From Armatimonadota bacterium (GTDB lineage: Bacteria > Armatimonadota > Zipacnadia > Zipacnadales > FEN-943): a DNA stretch of 34,551 nt. Positions 14,641-23,320 of the stretch are shown here, one piece after another. Position numbers and translations under genes: made by a program. Position 1 is the first letter of the stretch. Each line of letters begins with the position of its first letter. The DNA lies in the NCBI GenBank assembly GCA_003170595.1, contig PMZA01000005.1, positions 1-34,551 of the forward strand. Direction: 5' to 3'. The notes under the pieces are model-generated. The model made no database searches and was not told where the DNA came from. It saw nothing but the letters and a program-made list of their open reading frames with translations.

Positions 14641-16668
14641 CTATTCGAAGTCCGGGCCCGAACTCTCCTCCAGTTGTATCGCCAGCGACAATTGTGCAGG
14701 ACACCCTCGGTGGTCCCCCGCTGCAAGCGGACATGGCTCTCCCTGAAGCCTAGCCAGTATGCAGCACGGCTCCGCTGCCTTGTGGAGAATGAGCAGCTTC
14801 TCTCTGGATCGTGAGCACCCGACCAACAGGAGATTGCGGATGGCTTCACAAGCGGTGCCGTCGGCGCTCGGCTTCAGGTGGCGGGTATCCAGGCTTGCGC
14901 CACAGACGAAGGTGTAGTCGAACTCCCTACCCTTCGCAGCGTGCATCGTTGCCAACGTGACCCATGAGCGGGTCCGTCTCCGTCGTTCTCTCGCCACCGC
15001 GCTCTCGACAGCCCTCCAGGCTGCCGCACTGACATCCTCAAGCGTCCCTCCCGGATTGCGCGTGACGAAGCCCTCCAGGTCCCCGGTCCATCGGGCAAGC
15101 GGCTCGTCGAGAAACGAATCGGATGTCCAGATGGATACGCCCCGGCGGCTGTTCATGGCCTTTCGGATACCGACAGCCGCGTCGCTGACAGCCCGCATGG
15201 CTTCGAAAGGGGCTAAGCCGCACGAGAGTGCCTCGCCAATGGTCTTGGCGACCTTCGCCTGTCTCTGCCCGTTCCCGCGTTTCAGAGGCTGGGCCGTCGA
15301 GCCGAACCAAGGCCCATGGGCATCCTTGACTGTTACACGGCGCATCTGTTCCAGCGCATCGCCGGCAAGATGTCTGGCCTCGTCGACGGACCTGAGTCCC
15401 AGGACACCCTCCATGAGATAAGCCAGCGCCGCCAGGAACACGCCGACCTCTTCTTCAAGGCCGACGATTGTGTGCCGCAGAGCTACCCCGCCATAGCCCT
15501 GCCTCAAGGCTTGGGAGACGGCTGCAAGCAACGCCCAGGTCGGGCATAGTAGCCCCACTCGCTTGCCGACTCCAAGCGCATCACGAATTTCGCCTTTCAT
15601 CCCGCTGACGTACGACACCGGCCACTCTCCATCAGCAGAACCCGGGTGCTCGCCGCGGGCCTCCTCTATCGACCGCACCTGGATGCACGCTCCAAGTGCA
15701 TCCAGCCCGGATGCCGGACCGGCCGTGCTGCAGGCCTGCCTGATGGCGTCAGCGACTGCCTTGAGGCCTGGGGACGCCTCAGTGCGGGGGACCTCGGGCA
15801 GACGGAACCCGTCAAGCACTTCGGGCTCTCGCTCGCTCTTCAGACGTGAGAGTCGGACCTCCGGATCCGCACCTCGCCACAGATAGACTGCCTGATCAGG
15901 ATCGCACATGCAGACGAGTGTCGAGTCGTGTGCCAAGGCCTTGATGAACTCCCATTCAACCCCGTTCGTGTCCTGAAACTCGTCAACGAAGATGAAAGGG
16001 TATCGTGCGCCCATGTGGCGGCGGACCTTGCTCGAACCGGTCAGTGTTAGGTGGGCGAAGTACGGCCAGCTGTCATAGTGAAGCAGGCCGTCGCGATGAT
16101 GCCTGCCCAGCGTGTCCGCCGCTGCCTGAAGTGTGTCGAAGGAGCAAGCACGAACCCGTTGACCGTCCATGAGTCCAGTCACGATGCTTGTGGCGTTAGC
16201 GGCCTCCCACTGCTTGGCGCGGTCCTTCTTTCCCCGCGCGTACGAGGCCTTGGTCTCGTCGTTGATTTGGCAGAGGGCAGCATCGACCTCGTGCGGTAGC
16301 CATGTCCGCCACCGCCTGGGCACCCCACAGTAGCGGACGTAGCCGTCCAAGAGCCGCCGATAAAGCGAGTGGTAGTTAAGGACCGCCACTTGTGATGTTC
16401 GGGCGCTGCTCTCCGTTCGGGCATCCCTGACCTGCAGGGCGAGTTGCTCAGCCGCACTGACGCTGAAGGTAAGCACAAGCGCGCTCTGTTCCGCAGGTAG
16501 ACGTTCCGCTGCCTCGAGGGCGAGTCTGGCCGTCAGCCAGGTCTTGCCAGAGCCGGGGCCGCCTTGGATGAGCACCGTGCGATGTCCCCGATCGAAGAGT
16601 GCCGAGCGGATATCACTGATTGCTTCCTCGTTCCATTTCTTGTTGGGAGATGACACTTGAGCCGTCAC
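14641..16668 (-). CDS. gajB: UvrD-like superfamily 1 helicase, Gabija GajB-type
   Basis: This 675-aa SF1 helicase has Walker A GGPGSGKT (residues 36-43), Walker B FIFVDEFQDT (about 228), a CDPDQAVYLWRG motif, TMHAAKGREFDY (about 578) and the C-terminal LLLVGCSRSREKLLI. In Gabija defence, GajB works with the GajA ATPase-nuclease to sense and cut invading DNA. GTG 16668 overlaps the gajA stop as GTGA, so it is the likely start; the frame is open further up but there it only shadows gajA. It is longer than typical GajB (about 500 aa), with extra sequence in the middle. No own promoter is evident, and translation is probably coupled to gajA. Confidence 0.78.
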   Translation of the reverse strand: MTAQVSSPNKKWNEEAISDIRSALFDRGHRTVLIQGGPGSGKTWLTARLALEAAERLPAEQSALVLTFSVSAAEQLALQVRDARTESSARTSQVAVLNYHSLYRRLLDGYVRYCGVPRRWRTWLPHEVDAALCQINDETKASYARGKKDRAKQWEAANATSIVTGLMDGQRVRACSFDTLQAAADTLGRHHRDGLLHYDSWPYFAHLTLTGSSKVRRHMGARYPFIFVDEFQDTNGVEWEFIKALAHDSTLVCMCDPDQAVYLWRGADPEVRLSRLKSEREPEVLDGFRLPEVPRTEASPGLKAVADAIRQACSTAGPASGLDALGACIQVRSIEEARGEHPGSADGEWPVSYVSGMKGEIRDALGVGKRVGLLCPTWALLAAVSQALRQGYGGVALRHTIVGLEEEVGVFLAALAYLMEGVLGLRSVDEARHLAGDALEQMRRVTVKDAHGPWFGSTAQPLKRGNGQRQAKVAKTIGEALSCGLAPFEAMRAVSDAAVGIRKAMNSRRGVSIWTSDSFLDEPLARWTGDLEGFVTRNPGGTLEDVSAAAWRAVESAVARERRRRTRSWVTLATMHAAKGREFDYTFVCGASLDTRHLKPSADGTACEAIRNLLLVGCSRSREKLLILHKAAEPCCILARLQGEPCPLAAGDHRGCPAQLSLAIQLEESSGPDFE

Positions 16669-18602
16669 CGAATCGAGAGCGAAATGATTTTCCTGCCCTC
16701 CGAGGCCGTCATACTGCAGGTAATGAAGCAATGAAGGTTCTCGAACAGGCAGCGGATGCCGGGAGGCACGCCGCCGGCGTCGACACAAGCTTGCGCCCAG
16801 ATCCTCCCGTACCTTGCGCTCTTGGCGAACACATGCTGATCGTCGGTGCCATCGCCCCGCTTGCCGCGACACCGATCGGCGAACCAATCACGAACGGCTT
16901 CGGAGACATCCTGACGTGCCTGGCCACATAAGTTCACCACGCATTCGATGACCGCACCGTCCGCTGCCTTCGATCCATCCGCTCCCGGCAAATGCTCCCC
17001 CAGATGCCTTGGAAGGCCCTTGCGTACCCATTCTCCGAACGAGCCGCCCTCCGGGGGAACGTAGATCTCAGACCAAGCCGTCAGCACTCGTCTGAGCACT
17101 TCCTCCGGCATAGCAACCGTCATCATGCCTTCGAAATCCCGGCCCGGATCCTCGTCGGGCCAATGCATGGCGAGGTCGGCGACGCGCTCGATCAATGCTT
17201 GCTGGTCCGCGTGTCGTCCGCCTTTGCCGCCTGCATTGGGGTCAAGATCGTAGAGCGCCACCACCTTGATGCCGTAACTCCGCAAGACCCGGGCGATAGG
17301 TGCAATGTCGGTGATGCCCCCGGCACTAATGAGCGCCACATCCGCGGCGTCAAGCCCGCGGTAGCTTCCGACCGTCTTGGCCGCCCAACAGTCAAATACC
17401 GGAAGAGCTCCGGCTTCGGTCGAGCCCTCGACCACTAGTGCTGCCCTGGCGAAGAGGGCCGACGAACAGACATCCCAGTAGCGTTGGGCGTTCTTTCTGA
17501 CCTGCTCCGCCTCCACGCAGCCCGCTTCAGAGGGAACCGTCCTCGCAGTCAACTCACCGTCTCGGTTGTCAATCCGCCATACCTCTTGGGGGCGGCAGGC
17601 TTGCACGATGTCCGCCGAGTGGGTGGCTATGAAAGCCTGGGGGCGGTCCGAGTCGATCCCTTCCGCCAGGCCATGGAGCATCGTTCGCTGCGCCTGGGCG
17701 TGGAGCCCGACCTCCGGTTCGTCGATCGTCAAGACCTGGGCACCCCGTACGCCTTCAGCTCCTGCCTTGATCTCGGCGAAGGCTGCCCGTGCCGCGATAG
17801 CGATGGCTCTCTGCATTCCAGCGCCTTGACGACTGAGCGGAATGCGTTGTCCCGACTCGCCAAAACCCAGCTCCATCATCCTCTGGGCCCAAGCCTCAGT
17901 GACTGCTGCGGTGATCCCAAGCTTGATGTCTCCCGCAGCTGAGGGCAAGAGCCGGCCAACTTGCTTGGAGATCTGCGACGCCAGCTCGTTCAGCCCATCT
18001 CCGGACCCGCTTCCGCTGGCGAACCCCTCGGCCTGGGCGACCAGGCTGTCGATGAAGGCAGGGATACGGTCCTCCCGGCGAGGGTCCCAACCAGCCGCCC
18101 GCGCAGCCCTCGCGAGCTGCGATCTGGTGGACAGGCTGCCCACCTCCCAGAGGGCTTCGTTGTATGGGGCGTCCCAGAAACCGAAGGCCTGCCGCTGTCG
18201 TTGAGCAACGCGCCTGCAGTCGGATTGGCCTGGTGGGTCGAACTTCGGAAAGAACCATACTGCGCGGTCCTCGGCCTCGGGCCGATCCGGCTGATAGAAG
18301 AGCGCCACTCGGAGAATGCAAGGGTCCTCATCCAAACCGGCAAGATCTGCGTCAGCCGGCCCCTCGGCCCAGGAGGGCAAGTCGGCGTATGGCTCCTCAA
18401 GTTCCGGGAACACGGCCCATTCCTGCTTAGACGGTTCGAGTATCGCGCCGATCTTCACAGTGAGGCCGCGCTCCCGCGTCAAGCCGTAGATGTCATAGCG
18501 GGTGAAGAGGTCCTCACCTCGATAGGCTTGCTCGACACCCAAGAGCAACTTGAGTCCCTCGAGAATGGTCGACTTTCCGGCGTTCGCACGTCCGACCAGC
18601 AC
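16665..18602 (-). CDS. gajA: OLD-family ATPase with TOPRIM nuclease domain, Gabija GajA-type
   Basis: This protein is 645 aa from GTG 18602. An ABC-like ATPase comes first: Walker A GRANAGKS at residues 4-11, signature LSRQGAGMQRAI at about 256, Walker B VLTIDEPEVGLH at about 289 and H-loop FIATHSADIV at about 325. A TOPRIM domain follows, with glutamate in LVVEGSTEAG (about 390) and acidic pair in VVALYDLDP (about 450). The family cuts DNA when nucleotides are depleted. The usual N-terminal strand (LDIENFRGIKQFTWHPAP) is encoded in frame upstream to about 18686, but no ATG, GTG or TTG lies between it and an in-frame stop. The true start is therefore non-canonical (ACG 18680 or CTG 18665), or the gene is frameshifted near 18675. 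GGAGG lies just upstream. Confidence 0.78.
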   Translation of the reverse strand: MLVGRANAGKSTILEGLKLLLGVEQAYRGEDLFTRYDIYGLTRERGLTVKIGAILEPSKQEWAVFPELEEPYADLPSWAEGPADADLAGLDEDPCILRVALFYQPDRPEAEDRAVWFFPKFDPPGQSDCRRVAQRQRQAFGFWDAPYNEALWEVGSLSTRSQLARAARAAGWDPRREDRIPAFIDSLVAQAEGFASGSGSGDGLNELASQISKQVGRLLPSAAGDIKLGITAAVTEAWAQRMMELGFGESGQRIPLSRQGAGMQRAIAIAARAAFAEIKAGAEGVRGAQVLTIDEPEVGLHAQAQRTMLHGLAEGIDSDRPQAFIATHSADIVQACRPQEVWRIDNRDGELTARTVPSEAGCVEAEQVRKNAQRYWDVCSSALFARAALVVEGSTEAGALPVFDCWAAKTVGSYRGLDAADVALISAGGITDIAPIARVLRSYGIKVVALYDLDPNAGGKGGRHADQQALIERVADLAMHWPDEDPGRDFEGMMTVAMPEEVLRRVLTAWSEIYVPPEGGSFGEWVRKGLPRHLGEHLPGADGSKAADGAVIECVVNLCGQARQDVSEAVRDWFADRCRGKRGDGTDDQHVFAKSARYGRIWAQACVDAGGVPPGIRCLFENLHCFITCSMTASEGRKIISLSIR

Positions 18603-18686
18603 GTTCCGCTGCGGAGCCGGGTGCCAGGTGAACTGTTTGATACCTCGGAAGTTCTCGATGTCCAGCCTGAGGATACGCGTGCTGGT

Positions 18687-19008
18687 TCACCTCCAGACGG
18701 CCGCTCGCGCTGCCAGGTAGCGGCTCTGCCCTGGTGCTGCGCTAGCTGGTGGCTAGCGGGCCTGCGTGCCTTCGCGCGCTCGCCGCCATTACCTTCGCCC
18801 TCGGAGCATGTACGGCCTGTCGAGCGCCCGGAGGGGTAACTGAGCCGGAGAGCAGCCACCAGCCGTGCCGGCCATCCCCGAGTAGCCAGTAGCGGGACCG
18901 CCCATTTGTGCCGGCGTCGGTAGCAGGGCCGTTACGCTATGAGTCGATCTGCCGTTGTTGCGGATGGTCGGCTCCTCGGGCAGAATCACGCGTGAGCCGT
19001 GAACCGCG
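18687..19008. other. Divergent intergenic region between gajA and the 1143-aa gene
   Basis: About 320 bp must carry promoters for both directions. It contains a clean inverted repeat at 18740-18758. No -10/-35 pair is convincing. Nothing else is recognised. Confidence 0.4.
18740..18758. promoter_or_regulatory. Palindrome CGCTAGC-TGGTG-GCTAGCG, possible operator
   Basis: Perfect 7-bp arms separated by five bases lie about 60-70 bp upstream of the gajA coding region. The size and symmetry suit a dimeric repressor site. No regulator gene is recognised nearby. Confidence 0.4.
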
Positions 19009-22000
19009 ATGGATAGCTCCACAGATCTAGAGGGGCAGGAAGCCCTCCCCAGACATGCCCAGATGGGTCAGCTCCGGGCAGAGCACCTGCGCGTCTACAC
19101 GCTTCTGCAGAACGTTGACGCCCAGTTTGCCGACTTCTACCTCGGTGGGGCGCTCCTCTTGTCATTGGGCCTACCTGACTCGGCCAAGGCGCACTTCCTG
19201 GCCTACGCCGGGCGGGAGGTCTGTGACAGGCTGGATCTTTGCCTGGGCGCAGAGCGCGTCGTAGGGGAAGATGGCAAGATCACCGCTAGCTCCAAGTTCT
19301 CGGGGGTAGTGCAGGCAGGAGAGCACTACCCAGTGGTCGAGGTCTGGGACGATCTGAGACAGGGGTTCAATGCGTCCGCGCATCTGCGAGCTCCGGGCCA
19401 AGCCCCTCCCAGTGCAGACTACTTCGCCGATCTGTTCGACCGGCTTACGAGCGTGTTGCTGTACCTGTTGGAGCCTCACTACGAGACCATCGATGAGCTC
19501 GACGCCGTCTTGGGCCAGGGGGCCCCTGACCCCGAGACCGTGGGCCATCTCGTCGAGATGCTGTCCAGCCCGGCCAAGAGAGCTTACTTCTTTGGTAGGC
19601 TCTCATCGTCAGCTTGGTTGGCTCCGCTCGATCATGAGGGCTTTTTCAGCAGCCCCCCGAACGCGATCCATAATGCTGAGGATGGGACCGTCCGTCTAGT
19701 CGCTTGGCCAGAGGGAAGGTACCTCGCACGGGCAGCTGAGGCAGCGCCGGAAGAGGTCTGCGAGATAGCCGTCCGTCTCATGACCCAGCCTTCGCCTGCG
19801 ATCGACAATCCCTGGGTAGTGAACGTCTTCATTGACGCGGCGATGCTCATGCCCCCTCTCCTTGCATCCGGGATCGCCCACGAGTTGCCTCGGTTCTTCG
19901 GGTTGATCGGGGCCGACTTCATCGTGATGAGGTCAGTCGACCTGATTAGGAAGCTCGCCGATGGCTCCGAACCCGCCGCAGCTCTGAGACTTCTCGACAA
20001 GACTCTCCAATTGCACGCCGAGCCAAGGCCCGGATGGGAGGCGATCGGCGGAGATGCCAATCTGAAGCGGGCCGTGCCTCTCTGCGGCGAATGGGAGTAC
20101 CAGCACATGCTCGACGAGGCAGGTCCGAGCGTGGTGGCCTCGGCTGGGCCGGACGCGATCGCCATGCTGTGCAAGCATCTTGCAGCAGCGGTGTGCATCG
20201 ACCACGGGCGCGGTTCGGGGCGAGGCTCCTATATGTGGCGGCCCGCGATCGCTGGCGGCGGAGACGGCAACGCCGACTGGGTCAAGAACGCGCTGGTGAC
20301 CGCCATACGGGACGGAGCCCAGGCGCTGGTAGATGCTGACCCAGCGTCCGTTGCTTCCATCTTTGATGTCCTGGAGAGGAATAAGTACCCCGTCTTCCGA
20401 CGGATCGAGCTGCACTTGCTTGCCAGCAACTCGCCTCTGGCAGATGACCGATCTCTGGAGCTTCTCACCGATCGCGAGTTGTTTGACGATCACGAAGTGG
20501 CCGAGGAGTATGAAGCCCTGACGGGGCAACGTTTCGGCAGCCTTACGCCAGACCAGAAGGAGATGATCTTGGGTTGGGTGCAGGGCGGCCCGGACGAACA
20601 GCGGATGAGGGACAACTACGAGAAACATACTGGTACTCCAGCTGAGGACGAGATGGTCCAGCGGTGGAGGGAGGAGTGGCAGCTCGAGCGTCTGCGCTCC
20701 ATTCGGGAGTCTCTTCCCGCGGAGTGGACAGAGCGCTACGAGGAACTGGCGGACCGTCACGGCGCTCCGCAGAGCCCGGCAGAGCGCAGGGGTTCCATGC
20801 GCTTCATGTTCGTTGGCCCGGTACCGTTCAGGACCCATGACGAGCTCGGCTCGATGACGGTTGAGGATATCACCACGTTCCTGAAGGCCACTCCAGAGCC
20901 GACCCAAGACTTCCACGCCCCGACCCCCGAGGGTCAGGGCCGCGTTCTGGCTGAGATAGTGAGGTCGCGGCCGCAGGAGTTCGCTGAGCAGGCCCTGCGG
21001 TTTCACGGTCTGCGGCCCACCTACGTCCGGCATCTCATCGAGGGGCTTACCGACGCCTGCAAGCAGGACGTCGTGTTCCCGTGGCCCCCCGTGCTAGAGC
21101 TCTGCCTGTCGGTGGTGCGTGAGCCCCTGCCTCAGACTCTCCCCGGTCCGCGGCCTCATCTGGAGGACGACCCCGACTGGTCGTGGTGCCAGAAGGCGGT
21201 GCCTGGACTAGTCAGGACGGGGCTCCAACGATCAGGAGGCAGCATACCGTTCGACCTCCGCGAACTGGTGTGGCAGTGCCTGGAGCCTTTGGCCAAGCAC
21301 CCGCACCCGACCCCGGAGGACGAGGCGAGCTATGCGAGTATGGGCCCGGCGGGCACTGCCATCAACACTGTTCGAGGGCAGGCACTTGAGGCTGCCCTGG
21401 CCTTTGCGGCCTGGTGTGTCCAGAAGATGCACCCAGAGCAGTCATGTTTCGGCCAGTACGCGGGGGTCATGGATGAGCTTGGTCCTATCAGGGCCGTCCT
21501 AGAGACGCACCTTGACCCGATCCACGAGCCTTCGCCGGCCGTTCACTCAGTGTATGGCAAGTTCTTTCCGCTGCTTGCCTGGATCGACCTCAACTGGGCC
21601 CTAGACAACAGACCTAGGGTATTCCCACCAGACGAACAACTCCGAGACATGCGATCGGCGGCATGGGAAAGCTACCTGCTATTCGGCGGTCTCTATGTTG
21701 GCCTCGTGGATGCCCTGCGGGAGGAGTATGCGTCGGCGTTGGACGAGGTGTGCCAGATCGGGGAAGCGTCTGACGTCGCCGACCGGGGTTCGGCCGGAAG
21801 ACTCGCCGAGCACATCGCGACCATGTACCTTTGGGGCATCGAGACTCTCGCAGGACCGCTTGTGTCGAAGCTATACCACGAGGCCCCTGTGAAGCTTAGG
21901 GCCCATGCCGATAGCTTCCTCGGAAGATCCTTCAACAGAGCGGCCGGAGTGGAGAGGGAGTACCTGGAGCGAGTACTGGCCCTCTGGGAGTGGCGAATCG

Positions 22001-22440
22001 ACGAGCTGTCCGCTGCGACAGCGGCCACCGAAGACCGACTGGAGCTGCGGGCCTTCGGCTGGGTCTTCCAGATCGATGCCCTGGACCCGGAGCGATCGCT
22101 GAACCTGTTAGCTCGCACGCTGCGACTGACAGACGGGACCACCGACTGGGACGCCGGCGTCGCCAAACGACTAGCAGTGCTCGCCGACTCCTATCCCCTC
22201 CAAGCCGTGCGGGCACTTAGCCTCACGATAGGCGAGAACAGGCAGGATTGGGGATTCTACTCGGTTGTGAGGGAGAGCCAGGCAATTCTCTCGGTCGCGA
22301 TCCACTCGGAAAGCCGCGAGGCGCAAGACCTCGCAGTCCAGTGCATTAACGAATACGGAAGACGAGGCGAGGACAGCTTCAGGCCTTTGCTGCAGGAGCT
22401 GCGAGAACGTCGAGAGCAGGATGAAGGTCCCGCCGAATAG
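19009..22440 (+). CDS. Large helical protein of unknown function, candidate defence gene
   Basis: This is a 1143-aa protein with no P-loop, nuclease or methylase motif that I can see. Long runs of amphipathic helix, leucine/alanine-rich segments and repeated W/L/P patterns suggest alpha-solenoid (HEAT/TPR-like) structure throughout. Notable stretches are AYFFGRLSSSAWLAPLDHEG near residue 190 and the C-terminal LNLLARTLRLTDGTTDW and YPLQAVRALSLTIGENRQDW. These resemble, from memory, C-termini of large proteins found in defence islands; I cannot assign a family. It diverges from the Gabija pair and precedes the ADP-ribosylglycohydrolase remnant by 85 bp. ATG 19009 gives the longest frame but has no strong ribosome binding site; ATG 19063 is an alternative. 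Confidence 0.75.
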   Translation: MDSSTDLEGQEALPRHAQMGQLRAEHLRVYTLLQNVDAQFADFYLGGALLLSLGLPDSAKAHFLAYAGREVCDRLDLCLGAERVVGEDGKITASSKFSGVVQAGEHYPVVEVWDDLRQGFNASAHLRAPGQAPPSADYFADLFDRLTSVLLYLLEPHYETIDELDAVLGQGAPDPETVGHLVEMLSSPAKRAYFFGRLSSSAWLAPLDHEGFFSSPPNAIHNAEDGTVRLVAWPEGRYLARAAEAAPEEVCEIAVRLMTQPSPAIDNPWVVNVFIDAAMLMPPLLASGIAHELPRFFGLIGADFIVMRSVDLIRKLADGSEPAAALRLLDKTLQLHAEPRPGWEAIGGDANLKRAVPLCGEWEYQHMLDEAGPSVVASAGPDAIAMLCKHLAAAVCIDHGRGSGRGSYMWRPAIAGGGDGNADWVKNALVTAIRDGAQALVDADPASVASIFDVLERNKYPVFRRIELHLLASNSPLADDRSLELLTDRELFDDHEVAEEYEALTGQRFGSLTPDQKEMILGWVQGGPDEQRMRDNYEKHTGTPAEDEMVQRWREEWQLERLRSIRESLPAEWTERYEELADRHGAPQSPAERRGSMRFMFVGPVPFRTHDELGSMTVEDITTFLKATPEPTQDFHAPTPEGQGRVLAEIVRSRPQEFAEQALRFHGLRPTYVRHLIEGLTDACKQDVVFPWPPVLELCLSVVREPLPQTLPGPRPHLEDDPDWSWCQKAVPGLVRTGLQRSGGSIPFDLRELVWQCLEPLAKHPHPTPEDEASYASMGPAGTAINTVRGQALEAALAFAAWCVQKMHPEQSCFGQYAGVMDELGPIRAVLETHLDPIHEPSPAVHSVYGKFFPLLAWIDLNWALDNRPRVFPPDEQLRDMRSAAWESYLLFGGLYVGLVDALREEYASALDEVCQIGEASDVADRGSAGRLAEHIATMYLWGIETLAGPLVSKLYHEAPVKLRAHADSFLGRSFNRAAGVEREYLERVLALWEWRIDELSAATAATEDRLELRAFGWVFQIDALDPERSLNLLARTLRLTDGTTDWDAGVAKRLAVLADSYPLQAVRALSLTIGENRQDWGFYSVVRESQAILSVAIHSESREAQDLAVQCINEYGRRGEDSFRPLLQELRERREQDEGPAE

Positions 22441-22525
22441 CCGAGACAATTGGCCCCAGCCATCAGAGGAAGTTCGGGCAGGGCATGCCACGACCCCGGA
22501 ACCTGCACGCCGATAGGTGTAGACC

Positions 22526-23107
22526 ATGCCGCATCCATCCGCGGACGATTCCCCCATCGTGAGCCGAGCGCGAGGCTGCCTCCTCGGGCAGCTGGCTGGC
22601 GATGCGCTGGGCGGCCTTGTGGAGTTCGAGACCCCCGGCCAGATCCGCCGCCGATACCCCCATGGCGTCCGGGAACTCCAAGACGGCGGGACATGGGGCA
22701 CGCTGGCCGGGCAGCCAACTGACGATTCGGAGATGGCTCTGGCCCTGGCTCGGACGCTGGTCGCCGACGGTCGGTCTGGCATTGAGAATGTCGCCAGGGC
22801 GTACGCCCGCTGGTACGAATCCGGCCCCTTCGACATGGGCGGCACCTGCCGGACCGCTCTGTCGGCAGCGACACGGTCCTTGAGGGAGGGAAGGTCTGCG
22901 TCGGAAAGGGCGCAGGCTTCGGCCAGCCGCGCCAGCCAGGCCAACGGCGCTCTCATGCGCATCAGCCCGCTGGCGATCTTCGCCGCCCGGTCCCCGAAAG
23001 AGGACGTCATGCTGTGGGCTCGGGACGACGCCTCCCAGCTCAGGCGAATCGATGGCCTCTTCGCCGTCCGTCAACCGGCAATTCTTGTTGTCGTCAGCGA
23101 CAACTAA
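22526..23107 (+). pseudogene. ADP-ribosylglycohydrolase (DraG-like), truncated
   Basis: The first 175 or so residues are typical DraG family: RARGCLLGQLAGDALGG near the start, metal-binding PTDDSEMALA at about 65-74 and QANGALMRISPLAIFAA at about 138-155. These enzymes remove ADP-ribose from protein or nucleic acid using two Mg ions. A full protein is about 300 aa and ends with a second aspartate-rich metal motif, which is missing. Similarity stops after LWARDDASQL. The remaining codons (ending AVRQPAILVVVSDN) come from the dispersed 24-bp motif at 23078-23101, so the frame runs by chance into repeat DNA. The product is almost certainly inactive. Confidence 0.78.
23078..23101 (+). repeat. Dispersed 24-bp motif, copy 3, at the DraG breakpoint
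   Basis: Begins GGCAATTCTTGTTGTCGT and is preceded by GTCAACC as in copy 4. It encodes the artificial C-terminus of the truncated DraG gene. A tandem pair of CGACAACTAA follows at 23099-23118 on the same strand. Confidence 0.6.
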
Positions 23108-23164
23108 CGACAACTAACGGTCCTTTCACCGTCCCTCCACCGACATTTCTACGTGGCGTCAACC

Positions 23165-23188
23165 GGCAATTCCTGTTGTCGTTCATCA
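23165..23188 (+). repeat. Dispersed 24-bp motif, copy 4
   Basis: Same orientation as copy 3 and 87 bp downstream. They share GTCAACCGGCAATTC and TGTTGTCGT. Copies 3 and 4, with CGACAACTAA repeats between them, make a cluster of related short sites such as is seen in multi-site transposon ends; this is an inference. Confidence 0.6.
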
Positions 23189-23320
23189 CCTCACCGCCGA
23201 TCACCCCAGCACCGAAGCTCTGCTCCGTCAGGCCCATGTCGGAGTCGCCACCCGTGCGGGCACGCCGTCCGTGGCATGACAGACCTGGTCGGCGGCATGC
23301 AGTCGAGGTCGGTTCTATCG

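Noticed and set aside
19933-21033. 366-codon minus-strand frame
   Set aside because: Antisense shadow of the 1143-aa gene, whose composition is far more protein-like.
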